A DNA stretch of 64,000 bases, from contig PUQB01000449.1 of the NCBI GenBank assembly GCA_003024785.1, positions 85,374 to 149,373 of the forward strand. Reading direction: 5' to 3'. Both the position numbers and the translations under genes were made by a program. Position 1 is the stretch's first letter, and each line of letters starts with the position of its first letter. Source of the DNA: Selaginella tamariscina (lineage: Eukaryota > Streptophyta > Lycopodiopsida > Selaginellales > Selaginellaceae). This document shows, in pieces, positions 49,985-62,970 of this stretch. The notes below the pieces were generated by a model. The model saw only the letters and a list, made by a program, of their open reading frames with translations. It had not been told where the DNA came from and did not search any database.

Positions 49985-50246
49985 TAAGAAAATGATTTCA
50001 TTTGTAATTATGTTTGATAGTATTTCTTCATTATTGTAAACTATTTTTAGAATAATATGAATATTCTAAGATATTTTAGGAATATTCCTTACTAAGTAAG
50101 GTTATTGAAGGATTAATTAATTAATTAATTAATATTTAAGGCTTAATTACATATTAATTAAAATAATTTAATTAAAACTTAAGTATATTAGTAATTATTA
50201 TATTCCCATTTTTCCCATTTTCATGCCCACTTTAGTTACAACGTGC
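49985..50246. other. Right subterminal region and inverted terminus of the giant element
   Basis: AT-rich DNA with an (ATTA)n stretch near 50,111-50,135, ending 'catgcccactttagttacaa', the reverse complement of the left terminus. Confidence 0.75.
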
Positions 50247-50429
50247 ATGTACCTAGGAATATGTAGGAAGTACATGACTAAGTTTCAAATATGGACACCA
50301 TTCTATATGTGAAAAGAACTTAGACTTGTAGTGGAGGCTAACTTCGAGGAAAAAGCTACCTAGGAGTCCACTAACAAGGTAAGAGGGATGAAGCACACCC
50401 TTGATAAATATCACCTCTTACTCCTATCC

Positions 50430-51405
50430 TTCCTTCCCTATCATAATTTTTATTATGACCTTTACTTTTATTTTGGAATTGATTATTGTTACTTATCAAA
50501 TTATGTGATGAACCTTATATGTAGTGAAAAACATCCCCTTTTAGTGTACTTAGGTGTTTAAGGATAACCCGATGGGCTGTCATTAAATACCTCAAAAAAC
50601 TCTAGGCAAAGGTAACACTCACCTTTTAGAAAAATCTTCTTCTAGTTTTTATGTTTTGATTAGGCCCATATAGTTTGACTCTATCGAATTGGTGTGTCAG
50701 TATGGGTAGGATGACCTAACCCCTCACCCTAACCCTTTAAGTAGGGTTGAGGGAGTATGAAATGCTAAGGGCTGGCACTTGTGCCAATCCACTTACTTAA
50801 CAAGAAAACACGGTGGGGGGGGGGCTCCACCTCATAACTTAGGTAGAGATGATGTAGTGAGAATTTCTTGATTTAAAATGATCTTGTTATTCTTTTACCA
50901 ATGCAAAGCTTTAACTGTGTCATTAAACCCATATTGTGCTGCCCTAACTTTCAATGCATAAGGGTACATCACACCCTAAGGATTGTTCAACCCTTATTGT
51001 TGGCAAATCTGCTCATTTTAGAGTATTCGAGGCGGGTACCCCTTGTCGCCCTAAAGGGGTGTACTCCTGGATGAGGGTGATTCTTTAAGGGGTAAGTGAC
51101 GATACTTTAGCTCTATCACGGGGGTATGTGTAAGGCACATCTCCTTGATGAGGTTAGGGCATGAGCCTGTCTAGGTCTATTGGGATAGAATCCTAAAGTC
51201 TACTCAGGATATCCTCTAAGGTTGAAGGGATGGTCATTCTAGGGTGCTTAGGGTATTACTCTAAGTCTTCTGTTTAACTAGACATTTGAGTCAGACTCTC
51301 AGGGTTATCTTAGAAACTTCGCGCTGCTCACACAGGGAATTGACCCACTTGGTGGCCACGTGTTGCCACGTGTTAGCCTCCGGGTTAAAACTCTGACAAG
51401 AAGGG
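50430..51405 (+). repeat. LTR-like repeat copy, forward, internally deleted
   Basis: Starts at the 'tttttattatgacct' landmark and ends at 'ttaaaactctgacaa', but the middle (equivalent to about 7,080-7,790) is missing. G-run of 10 at 50,815-50,824. Confidence 0.7.
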
Positions 51406-51739
51406 TACTCATGTATGTAAGAAAGAAACCCTAGCCCTAAAAAGGAAAATGTAGATGCATGTAGAAAGCAAGGTGCAAGTGTTAGACATACACAAGAATG
51501 GATATATGAAGGTATGTGACTAAGAAACAATGGAAAGTTTAGGGTTATATGGGAAAAATGGAATGAAAAGTTTAGTGTTACTTGGGAAATATGTTAAAGA
51601 ATACATCACTTTCTTAGTGCACATGTGTGGCAAAAAACTTCTATGTTAGGGTTTTGGGGTGAACCTCAATAATAGCCCAATGAAAGGGCCCATAAAAGTG
51701 AGAAAGGGTGTAAAAAGTCACCTATGGATAGAAAAAGAC
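51406..51739. other. No supported feature
   Basis: Short interval between a forward and a reverse LTR-like copy. No ORF of note. Confidence 0.4.
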
Positions 51740-52660
51740 ATAAAGGGATTAGGTCGTGAACTCAAGAAACAATCAATAGGATTGTTAAAATTTTAACTTG
51801 AAGGGTTGACATGTGACAACACAAGTGGTCATTCGACATGAACATCCTATGTGCGAACATTAAGTCTACCCAAGAGTTTGATTCATATTTATATATACTA
51901 TCATGAAGAGCTAAGGCATCATCACTTCCCTCTTGAGGAATCACCCTCACCCGGGAGTACAACCCCTTTAGGGCGATGGGTGGTACCTTGACCCATGAAT
52001 AACCCTTTTAAGGGTTTGAGTGGGCTAAGGCACTTGTATGTAATGAAGAACGAGTGTGTGTGCTAGAGGCGAACACAAGTATATGTTAAGCAAATCCCCT
52101 AAGGCTAGGTTTGAAGAACCCTAGCAGTAACCTCACAAAAAGGGCTCTTGCTAATGAGCTTAGATTGTTCATCTCATGGACATGTTCACACATCCCCATG
52201 AAGATAATCCCTTGCCAAGTGTGCTTGTAACACACCCAGTTATGAGACATGACCTCCCTTGAGTAGGCTTAAGACCTTGTTACAAGCACAAGCACACATG
52301 CTTACTAGGATATCCAGCCCTTTAGCATTAAACCCATGACACAACCCTAAGGTTTGGGCATTCTATTACGTGCCATGTAGTCTAGTGTCACATGTTCATC
52401 ATGTGACATTGTTTCCCAAGATGTGGGTTATTTCGCTATAGCCTCTCAAACTCAAGGTCTAACACTTGTGACACAAATGTGACTTATAGAAGCTAACCTT
52501 GGAACCACCCCCCCCCCCCCCCCCCCCCCCCTCGAACCTTTAGGAACATGGTAAAGAGAACATGTTAGTTAAGATCCCATGTTCATAGTTGGATAAGGAC
52601 ATGAATGTATCATGTTTAGCTACAAGTTCTGCTCTTAGCTTAATGTGGAGGACGAAGCTA
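51740..52660 (-). repeat. LTR-like repeat copy, reverse, with a 24-C homopolymer
   Basis: Reverse complement of about 7,200-7,900 plus flanking sequence ('cttgaggaatcaccctcacc', 'gtcacatgttcatcatgtgac'). A run of 24 C at 52,508-52,531 replaces a 4-base G/C run at the equivalent position of the 6.5-kb copy. Confidence 0.7.
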
Positions 52661-53530
52661 AAGATATGGTGTAGCACTCACGGTCAAACAAGGCACATCT
52701 ATGTCATTGTCCAATTGTGGGCGTGGGATTTTGTTTGATAGGTTTACATTCCCAATTCTAAGAGTTCACCAAGGGGTTCTAGAGTTGGCATTTAGGAGCC
52801 ACGTTTGTGGCACTTGGTGCAACTCTTGAATCTAAATGTTAGGCATGATAGCCACATCGTGGAAGGTAGTGTCACATAGAGATGTGACACTGGGCTAGAC
52901 GTCACGCAATACAATGCCAATGCATGCCCTTTGGGATTGTGTCATGGGTTTGTCGCCAAGGGATACTCTGACAAACATGCATGCTTGTGCTTGCATAGGT
53001 GCTAAGCCTTAGGCATTTGCTCAAGGGAGGTTAGGTCTCAAAACTAGGTTGCTTGGGCACACTTGGTTAGGGGAATGTTATCCTTGGAATCCAGGGGTTG
53101 AGAACAACTTAAGTTTGTTAGTAGGATTGTTTCCTGAAGCACTCGCAAAGGTCATGTACTTAGGGTTATCCAAACCTAGCCTTAGGGAGTTTTGCTTAGT
53201 AGAACACTCGTGTCCGCCTACACACACACTCGTGTCCTCATAAGTACTAGCCTAGGTCTAGGGTATGACTTGGCCACTCAAACCCTTAAGGGTTAGCCGG
53301 GTTCATAGCTTGACATGGAGGAGGAGGCTGGAGACAAGCCTCTACCTCTGCGTCTTGGAATGTGTAATCTGACAAGACCTCCTAGGCATGGATTCACCAC
53401 GTTAAGGGTAACCTACCCCGAAGGTGGACGTACCCCTGTCATTTGGAAGTTAGGCGGCGGCACAATAAGGGTTGTGCCTTAATGACACAGTAGAAGTATA
53501 ACACTTCTTCATGGTATAAGAAATGGTCCA
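52640..53530 (+). repeat. LTR-like repeat copy, forward, rearranged
   Basis: Begins at the equivalent of about 7,165 and runs to 'aacccttaagggttag', then switches near 53,300 to a reverse-oriented fragment ('gaggaggaggctggagacaag'). Two joined pieces. Confidence 0.65.
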
Positions 53531-54000
53531 TGAACCTAGTATAGTTTATTTAAGGTGTGTAACAAAAAAAAAAGCTCATGCTTATTGTTAAGTCTCATCA
53601 TAATTATTTTAGCTTTAATTTTATATAAAGTTAGTAAAAATGGGTTGGTGTTGATTATTAAAAATTGTATGTGAAAAAGAATGACTATTTCATATTAAAT
53701 TCATAATTTTTAATTTAACAGTGTAGGAAATTTATAATGTTTTCTATATGAATCTTAATTAATAAATCACTAATGGAACAATCGATTAAATATAGCATCA
53801 AATTGATTCCTTCTTACATACATGGTTAACCATGGTTAAGATTAAGAGGTTTAATGAATCAATTTCATCATGAATTTATAGTGATGTTAAATATCTTATT
53901 TAATTAATTCTTAAAAATTTAGAGTTTAAGAAACCATTAATTGAGCTATTTGTTATGATTAATTATGCATAACAATTTTAGAATTTCACAAGTACATTTT
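53531..54000. other. AT-rich, no supported feature
   Basis: No ORF and no clear repeat match. Confidence 0.4.
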
Positions 54001-56565
54001 CACCAAGATCTTCCTACCCTCCGAGGCCCCATGCTTTCAATGGGATACATCCCAATGAGACCTTTCTTTACGTCCCATGCCCCCGAAGGAGATAAAACCT
54101 ACTCACGCATTGCTCCTAGCAGGACAAATCTTGTTATGCCCTCATGCTCTTTGCTTATGGTGAAAAAATCCCATCGAGGCTTCTTGCCCTCATTGGCCAA
54201 CATAAAAATTGATGTCATTAGTAAACTTGTCAATATATTTGGTAAAATTTTATGTCATTTATTTTACAATGTGAAATTGAGGTGACTTTTAAAAACAACA
54301 ACATGAAATTATTTCTAGGCTGTGGGATTCTAGAATAACTTGTCATATTATAAGATAGATAAGAAATAAATAGGGTCAGTCATGTTATTATTTTGGCTTA
54401 ATGAGGTTTACAACATGTAAGCTTGGATGGTGAATGTTCAATATATCCACTTAATCCACTTCGACGTTGTGATTTCCACAACATAAAGGTCAGCTACGAC
54501 TCTTCTAATTGATGGTCTTGCCGAGTTAGTGAAAATAATGTTCATGTCTTCACCAATGATGTTGATCGAGGTGTTTTTTTAGAATAGTCGAGAATCTTTC
54601 CATATATGAAGTGATGCTAGTGTTTACTACAAGATCTTATCACACATTAGGTGTCAAGCTTCGCAATGACACTGTGAGGGAGATCCAATGAGCCTTCTTC
54701 CATATGAATCTCACTCAATTGTGCTAGGCAACTATGGATGCAAACTTTAGACCTTAAGAGTGTCATGTTAGCCATCACCCTAAATCAGTCACCTAGAAAA
54801 GAAAATTTTTATAGCTTATTAGAGGACCCACTAGTGTCTCAAGTTATTCTTAACCACAAGGAAAGTATACATATTATATTATAGCAAATTGAGATGAAAA
54901 GAAAAAATGAAATTTGTTATAATATATATATATTATAATATTTATATTTATTTATTTTATAGCAAATTAGAATAAACTAAATAAATAATTTCCATTTCTA
55001 TAAAAATAGTTTATCATATTATGATATATATGTTTAATTTGTGTTAAATATTATAAATTATAAATACATTTAGTTGAAGAATATGAAATTTTTATTGAAA
55101 TTTGAAAGTAAAAATTAAAGTTTTATAATTTTAAAAATTATATAAATAAGAAAAACTTCAAGGCTATACATATTTAATTCTTTTGAATTGAAATAAAAAA
55201 CTTAGTATATAATTATTTCAAATGTATACATGCAATGAATATTAGATAAATCAGCATAATGCTAATTAATGATCTGTTGTGGCAAAAAAGTTAATTAATA
55301 TGTGAAAATTTCAAGGCTATAATATATAGGAATTATGAAAATCAATATATTAAAGCAACACATACTAAATAATCTTACATGCATATGGATTCTTGTAAGG
55401 ACTAATATGTGCATATTTTTAATGTGTATATTATATGCTCTCAAATTATATATGTACTTACGTACTTTAGCTAAATAATAGAGTAATATAATTAAATTTA
55501 ATTCACATATAAGTAGGCTATATATATCGACCCCTTTTCATGCACCTTATTTTTATATATGTATGTGTAAGAATATTCGTTAAAATCTTATAAGTGAAAA
55601 AATTTGCTGAAGTATAAAACAAAGTTGCTCATAGGATTTGAAATGTAAAAAAAAACACAGGGCTGCCTAATGGAAGCTTAAATGTATTTTTGTGGCCCAC
55701 TTTTGTTTTTTGGTGTATGCACCCTCTCTCTTATTTATGGGAGGGGGGGGGGAGGGGGAGGGAAATTGAAGGGCTAGCGAGCTTGTGAAGAAGATGAAGG
55801 ACAAAAATTGTACATCATTTCTCATAAACCAATGTTATGTCCTTATATTCAAGATGAAGACATTGTCAAGGAGGTGTGGATGAATAAAGAACTTCAAAAG
55901 GTACCAAAAAAGGAAGGTAAGACTTTTGAGATACACCATTATCAACCAACACACAGTAACATTAGCTTAGTGCCTCATCAACGACACAACACGAGAAATG
56001 TTAAAATTATTTGTAAAGTGGGACATACCAACACCAACCATTATAACAACAAGATATGGAAGAAGTTCCTACACACACGAACAATGTAACACAATCTTGA
56101 ACAATCACTTAGAGCAAAACATGGGATATGCAAAGCATGTCATATTGGGTAAGTAAATTTCTCAGTACAATTTATCCCACCCACAATTTTGTTTGCTAAT
56201 TCCTCCACCCTTAAAAGGTTAAAGAGATTGTAGATGTGAATTTTTTGATGTGGGTGGGAGTTAGCCATACTTCATGATAATGCTAATCTCCTACCTTGAC
56301 GTCGAAGTTTTCGAGAAGTGAGTGATCATCATGTGGACATTCGCAAATAGAACACTCAAAGGATGAAATATAAGTCATCACTTGTGTAGAAAACATCCTC
56401 CTTGAAGAAACTAAGTAAGCCGCCAAAGCCTAACGCTATCCCACTTCCAAAGGAAGTGGATAGCAACTTCAAGTTCACATAGTTAAAGGTCCTTAATAGA
56501 ACAAATGTGGAGGAGATGTGGGTGTTAACAAATCTAGTACTCAATAGCAAGCTGCAAATTACAAG
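54001..56565 (+). pseudogene. Old relic of palindrome array 2 and the ParB-MTase-like gene
   Basis: 54,030-54,190 shows decayed palindromes ('aatgggatacatcccaatg', 'gcaggacaaatcttgtta') at about 30-45-bp spacing. 54,315-54,860 matches the first ORF of the rightward gene: NNVHVFTNDVDRGVF corresponds to DNDVHVFTNDVDLGVL, and an SHKE-type block follows. AT-rich DNA (54,890-55,760, with a G-rich tract at 55,742-55,764) interrupts it. 55,770-56,150 matches the ParB-like part (LVKKMKDKN, TNTNHYNNKIWKKF). An intron-like segment follows, then 56,215-56,565 matches the linker exon (VKEIVDVNF; a stretch equivalent to FKLTWLKPLN). Stops throughout. It shows the gene order array-ORF-ParB is an old unit. 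Confidence 0.75.
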
Positions 56566-56756
56566 ACCTAACCTCTCTTGAGTAGATGCCTAAGACTTAG
56601 CACTTTGATGGGAGCACAAGTACGCATGACTACTCTTTGAATTGTCTTATGACTTGAGCTTATGACTTGAGCTCCTTGGTAGGAAATAGAGATGTGGGTG
56701 TTCATGCTAGTTGAGGATACACTATAAAAAACTCATATAGACATATTATAAATCAA
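56566..56756. repeat. Short LTR-like fragment before the second giant-element copy
   Basis: 'aagacctaacctctcttgag' and 'ttagcactttgatggg' match the reverse-oriented LTR-like copies. The second giant-element copy begins immediately after. Confidence 0.5.
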
Positions 56757-57356
56757 ATGCATGTTGTAACTAAAATGGGCATGGCTATAGTCCCATTTCC
56801 TAATAATTAGCAATTTTAGCTATTTAATTAGCATTTTCTAATATTAAAGGAATATTCTTTAGAATATATATTTGAAAACAGAATATTCTTTAGAATATTT
56901 TATTTTGTAATCGATCCTTTAATAAATTATAGCATTCATTGAACAAAAATTAATAACATTATAAAAGTAGAAGGTATTAAATTATATAATATATTATATT
57001 TAAGATTGTATGGGCCTAATATAACAATAAGGAAGAGCATAAGAGGTACATTATATAAATATTGATGTTGTTATTAAAATATTAATATTTAAATATAACA
57101 TTATTAATTAAAAATTTGTAGTAGTAATATAATATATAATATATAAAATCCTATAATAATATAGTCAATCTTCCATATCGTTTTTTAAATTTATATAGTT
57201 AAGTAAAACAATTTGGTACTATTATTAAAGAGTTTATAATAATTATGAATATTAAATATACGATATTATTATAATTTTGTAATTGCTTTAAGCTTCAAAA
57301 AACATACATTCCCTTGCAGTTTTATTAATCGTGACTTTATCAACGCTTCTTAACAT

Positions 57357-58994
57357 TCACCCATATCGAACGGATTTAACATTTATAAAACATGCTGGGT
57401 CTTTTTGATTGGGAGACCATGCTTTCTCTAAGTATCCATTATATCTTTCGCTCTCCTTCTTGTGTCGCCTTTTTTGTGGTTTGAACCATGCAACCTTAAC
57501 TATACTATTTTTTGTGATTACTTCATGTGTGTCGATAATTTGACCCATTCAAATAGGCTTGATTATATGACACATCTGGAGTATGCTTTAGGTTTTTGGT
57601 TCCTTTGTCCAACAAAGTGTGGGGTTTGCACTTCCACATCACTACTGGCTTCTATGTCGTCTGTGCTCAGTGATGTCATTTCAATATCCTCTCGCCACCT
57701 TGTTTAGGCCAAAAAGGGTGTTGCAATTATGTACTTGTGATAGTAGGCCCTTCTAACTCTTGAACAACAGTCTCCCAATAGCCGACCACATGCTTATATA
57801 GTTCTGAGTAACTCGTTGCCTTATCAGAATTCTTTGGCATCGATTTTTGAACCTATGCCACATATTTTTAATGCCATCAATAATAACCTCTTGTTCTACT
57901 GACTCTTGCATTTGTGGTTCGGCATTTGTGAGGCATCCTGTCTGCATTTGCTTCCACAAAAGCCTTGAGTATCTCTATGGCTGCCATAATGTGAGAGCGG
58001 GTTTTGACCAAGCGAGTTTCCCATGTACTGAGGTTCGCGCTCCATCTAGCCACTCATCCCTCCGACGGTAGAACGTGGTCTTTGGGATCCCGTATATACT
58101 GTACCAAGCTTTGAAGCAGATGGCCACCTTATTAAATACCATGGATGTACTCTGATAACCTGTGTCCGAGGCCATTCCATCAATACACCCAGTTAGTGCA
58201 GCATATACAAACTCATGCCTTTGCTTTTGGGTGAGCATACGAAAGACATGTCTACATTGGGTAATTTCATTCCGGTCTGCCATCTGACAACACTTCTTCT
58301 TGCAGCAGTCAATCGTGGAAATGCTCGTAACACTTTCGGAAGATGTAGGATCCATCTTACCCTCTTGCTGAAACTTGCAGGGGAAGATCTGCAACCCATG
58401 AATCGCCTTTTTCTTACAATAGGACCAATGCAAGGAACCTCTTCAAATATGAGTTGTTCTTCCGGGTTGTTATTATTGAAATCCAACCCAGAATATGTTG
58501 AACCATCTTGCCGTCTTAATTCAGATGTTCGCCACCTCACGAGGGATCCAGGATGCAATGTGCCATTAGGTGAAACCTCTGTCACAACTACACCCACGAA
58601 GTCGGACCCTAGTTTCTCTTCTGACACTGCTTCCATTGGATTTATAGCTGTGATGATGCCTCTCCCAACCTCAATCTCATGAAGAAAGAGAATCACCTCA
58701 TCCATCACAGCAGGCAAGCCATCATCTGGTAAACTCGTGCTACTTTTTTGTTTGTGACTCTGCATATTCTGTGTCAGCCTTGACTTCATCCAAATTCCAC
58801 AATACAGGAGAACCCTCCTCAAATTCCATTCCCGGAACCTCAACATGCTTGTAAATGGTGTTCACCCATACGTACACACAAGATCCTTGGGCAATATTGT
58901 GACATGATGCATTATCATCTCGAACTTCCACAGTTCCAGTGCCAACTATCTCGTTGTTCCGAAGAAGACATACTTTATCTCCAGTATTAAACAT
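57357..58994 (-). pseudogene. Internally deleted transposase-like gene of the second copy
   Basis: Compared with 35,974-38,982 it lacks about 1.37 kb at the junction near 57,897 (from the C-terminal exon to within exon A), removing all three candidate catalytic motifs and the coding intron, plus about 55 bp near 57,580. A T-run shortened by one near 58,358 shifts the frame. The N-terminal half (start at 58,994) is otherwise nearly identical to the intact copy. Non-autonomous. Confidence 0.85.
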
Positions 58995-59149
58995 ATTGTC
59001 CTGCACATAAATAATTGTATTATTTATGATATCTGTTTATGCAATATTTCTAAGAAATCATGAACTGCGGTTACTTAATAATATGCATGTGCAATAATAC
59101 ATAATTATGTATAGAGATAATATCTCATGCTTATTAATATAACTGATGG

Positions 59150-59890
59150 GCGGGATTAATCCCGCCCACGACTCCCTCCGACAGGAACGTGGCGGGATTA
59201 ATCCCGCCGCTCTACCCCTCGGAGGAGTCGGCGGGATTAATCCCGCCACTGACTCTACCCCTTCGGAGAGAGTCGAGGGAATTAATCCGCCGCGGTCTCC
59301 GACGAAGAGAGGATTAATCCCGCCGGACTCCCTCCGACGAGGAAGAAGCGGCGGGATTAATCCCGCCGGGACTCCCTCCGACGAGGAAGAAGCTCCGACG
59401 GGAAGACGGCGGATTAATCTCCGCCGCCAGATCTTCCTCGTCGAGAGAGGGGCGGGATTAATCCGCCGTAATCCTCCGACGAGGAAGAGGCGGTGGGATT
59501 AATCCCGCTCACAACTCTTACGATGGGGAATAGGTGGCGGATTAATCCCGCCACAATCTCTCCGAAGCTATGATCTTAAAGAGATCTTGGGATAAATCCT
59601 ACCCACAAATATTTAAAACAGGGAAGTGGTGGCGAGATTAATCCCACCACCCTTCTCTGCCTCCTAAAATGGTTGGTGAAATTAATCCGCCGATAACTCT
59701 TTCTAATAAATTCAGGTAACTCTTTATTAATTGAGAGAGTTATCGACGGGATTAATCCCGCCGCTCTTTTCAGAGGCGGAAAAGCATTGCTCGAACTAAT
59801 TCTGCCATGGCTATCAAACAGATGGTGGCAAGATTAATCTGCCACCTCTTCTAAGAGGCGAAAAAAGAAATGGCCGGATTAATCTTGCCT
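59150..59890. repeat. Palindrome array, second copy, first unit (diverged)
   Basis: About 14 palindromes at roughly 45-bp spacing. Many have lost one or more G/C positions ('gcggattaatc', 'ggtgaaattaatccgcc'). Confidence 0.9.
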
Positions 59891-60059
59891 CCCCGGCTAA
59901 TCGAGAATATTAAGTTAGAAGGATATTTAAACAGGATAAATCCCTAACGGAAATATATTGTAATTCTAATGCATTCCTAAACCCCTAAATTCTAATTTTA
60001 AGAGAGAATGTAAAAGAGTGAATTTTATAAGTATATCTAAATTTGTTTATAATACTTAT

Positions 60060-60260
60060 TTGTAAACAGCACTAAAGGCGCCGTGCTTTCCTATAAACAA
60101 TAGCACCCAATTTAATGTCGTTCCTGAGCTGATCACTATGAAGAAAAAAGAAAATCTAAAGAGTGAAAAATAAAGAAATAAAGAAACCCTTGTCGGATAA
60201 AGAATCAGATCTGAATTTGAGTGGGAAATTAAATGCATTTTCAAATTTACATGTCAAACC
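60060..60260 (-). pseudogene. Leader exon copy with destroyed splice donor
   Basis: Homologous to 39,855-40,060, but the donor GT reads AT on the minus strand (plus 'acttatttg' instead of 'acttacttg'). Confidence 0.6.
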
Positions 60261-60609
60261 GACAATACTTATGTCAGAAATTCAAATTTTTTAAAAGAAC
60301 AGAAAATAAAATTTAAGATGAGTTAACACAAAAACTAATACTCTGACATATATACTCTCCAATTCCAATGAGTTTATAAAATTGCATTTAATGTCATTCA
60401 AGTGATTCAAGCTGTTTAATGTTACGAAATTTTAGTAATTATTCTACATTCTTAATATTCAAGTATATATTATTAAGTTTATATTATATATATATATATA
60501 CACTTATACAATAAATAAATTGATAAATTACAGTTACTTAATAATATGCATATGCAATAATACATAATTATGTTTAGAGATAATATCTCATGTTGATTAA
60601 TACAACTGA

Positions 60610-61385
60610 TGGGCGGGATTAATCCCGCCACGAATCCTCCGACGAGGAACGGTCAGCGGATTAATCCCGCCGGACTCCCCCGAGGAGGAAGAGGCGGCGG
60701 GATTAACCCCGCCGGCTCTTCCTTGTCGGAGGGGAGTCCAAGGTGGGATTAATCCCGCCGACTCTCTCCGACGAGGAAGGGAGTCCGACGGATTAATCCC
60801 GCGCCAACTCAACCCCTTCGGAGAGAGTCGGCGGGATTAATCCCGCCTTGGAACTTCCTCCTCGGGGGAGTCCGGCGGGATTAATCCCGCCAGACTCCCT
60901 TCCTCGTCGAGAAGAGTCGGCGGGATTAATCCCGCCTTGGACTCCCTCGAGGAGGAAGAGGCGGCGGGATTAATCCCGCCGCCTCTTCCTTGTCGGAGGG
61001 ACCAAGGCGGGATTAATCCCGCCCACAATTCTTACGACGGGGAATGGGTGGCGGGATTAAACCCGCACATAACTCTTTCCAAAACTATGATTTCAAAGAG
61101 ATCTCGGAAAATCCTATCCCCAAATCCTTAAAACAGGGATGTGGTGGCGAGATTAATCCCGCCACCCCTTCCTGCCTCCTAAAATGGTTGGCGGGATTAA
61201 TCCCGCGACAACTCTTTCTAATAAATTCTGGTAACTCTTCATCAGTTGAGAAGGTTATCGGCGGGATTAATCCCGCCACTCTTTTTCAGTGGCGGAGAAG
61301 CATTGCCCGAGAGATGGTGGCGGGATTAATCCCGCCACCTCTTCGAAGAGGCGAAAAAGAAATGGCCGGATTAATCCCGCCGCCC
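60610..61385. repeat. Palindrome array, second copy, second unit
   Basis: About 15 well-conserved palindromes. The 3' part (61,010-61,385) is nearly identical to 39,310-39,690. Confidence 0.9.
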
Positions 61386-61550
61386 CGGTTAACCTAGAAT
61401 ATTAAGTTAAAAGGATATTTAAACGGGATAAATCCCTAACGGAATATATTATAATCCTAATGCATTCCTAAACCCCTAAATTGTAATTTTAAGAGAGATG
61501 TAAGAGAGTGAATCTTTATAAGTATTTTTAAATTTGTTTATAATACTTAC

Positions 61551-61756
61551 TTGTAAACAGCACTGAAGGCGCCGTGCTTTCCTATAAAGAATAGCACCCA
61601 ATTTAATCTCGCTCCTGAGATGATCACTATGAAGAAAAAAGAAGATCTAAAGAGTGAAAAATACAGAAATGAAGAAACCCTTGCCGGAGAAAGAACCAGA
61701 TCTGAATTTGAGTGGGAAATTAAATGCATTTTCAAATTTACATGTCAGACCGACAA
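61551..61756 (-). promoter_or_regulatory. Leader exon copy with intact splice donor
   Basis: Almost identical to 39,855-40,060 including the GTAAGT donor. Confidence 0.5.
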
Positions 61757-62970
61757 TACATATGTCAGAAATTCAAATTTTTTAAAAAGAACAGAAAATA
61801 AAATTTAAGATGAGTTGACACAAATATCCGACACTCTGACATATATACTCTCCAGTTCCAATGAGTATTTTAAAATTGCATTTAATGTTATTCAAGTGAT
61901 TCAAGCTGTTTAATATTACGAAATTTTAGACTATATTCTACATTCTTAGTATTCAAGTATATTTATATATATATATATATATAAATATATACTTATACAA
62001 TAAATAAATTGATATATTATTATGTATCATTTAAAATATATTCATAGTCTGTTTATTATTATTATTTTCTTAATTACTCGAGTATTTAGTTTTCATTTCC
62101 TAGTATCAATGGGATATTCTTTATTATTTTATTAATATTTGAAGAATATTCTAATATTAAACCTGATTATCATAATTAAATTAGTCTTGTTCTTAATTAT
62201 TGCAGTAATTATTCTACATTTGTATATATTAATGGGATTTTCTCAATTAATTTGTTATTATTTCAAGAATATTCATGTGTTAAACCTTATTATCAATATT
62301 AAATTAATATAATTATTAAAACTATATATACTATATTTATAAAATGATGTATATATTATAATTTAAAATATGTTCATAGTGTGTATATTAATATCATTTC
62401 CTTAATTACTTGAGTAATTAATCTTCTTTATATTAATGGGATATTCTTTATTATTTTCTTATTATTCCAAGAATATTCCAATATTAAACATGATTATGAT
62501 AATTAATTTAGTTAATTATTTGAGTACTTAATTTACATTTGTATATATTAATGGGATTTTCTCAATTAATTTCTTATTATTTCAAGAATATTTCAATGTT
62601 AAACCTTTTTATCAATATTAAATTAATATATATTATTAAAACTATATATGGCTATATATTAGATAAAATCATATATTATTATGTATAATTTAAAATATGT
62701 TCATAGTGTGTTTATTAATATTATTTTCTTAATTATTCGATGTTTGTTTTGCACACATATATAAACACAATCATAAATTTACACACGCATTACAAGAACT
62801 TACAAAAACACATATGCACACACATGCACAACCCTAAACCAAACTGAAGAAATATGTTGCTTCTTTATTGAAAACATCATGTTCAACGCATGTATGATAT
62901 ATGTACTCAATCTGTGTGTATGTAACACATTGAATTTACATGTGTAATATTTATATTAAGCTTGTTGGGC

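Larger units (their letters stand above)
35385..50246. mobile_element. Giant TIR element (about 14.9 kb) with transposase-like, ParB-MTase-like and HAD genes
   Basis: The left end reads 'ttataactaaaatggcatgg' and the right end, on the opposite strand, 'ttgtaactaaagtgggcatg': inverted termini of about 20-26 bp. The same left end starts a second copy at 56,757 and occurs twice in the foldback at 2.2-4.3 kb, which defines the boundary independently. Inside, a leftward gene (35,974-38,982) and rightward genes (45.4-50.0 kb) diverge from a central 5-6 kb of AT-rich DNA, telobox/RY clusters, minisatellites and palindrome arrays. No target-site duplication could be recognised. I cannot name a superfamily. 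Confidence 0.75.
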
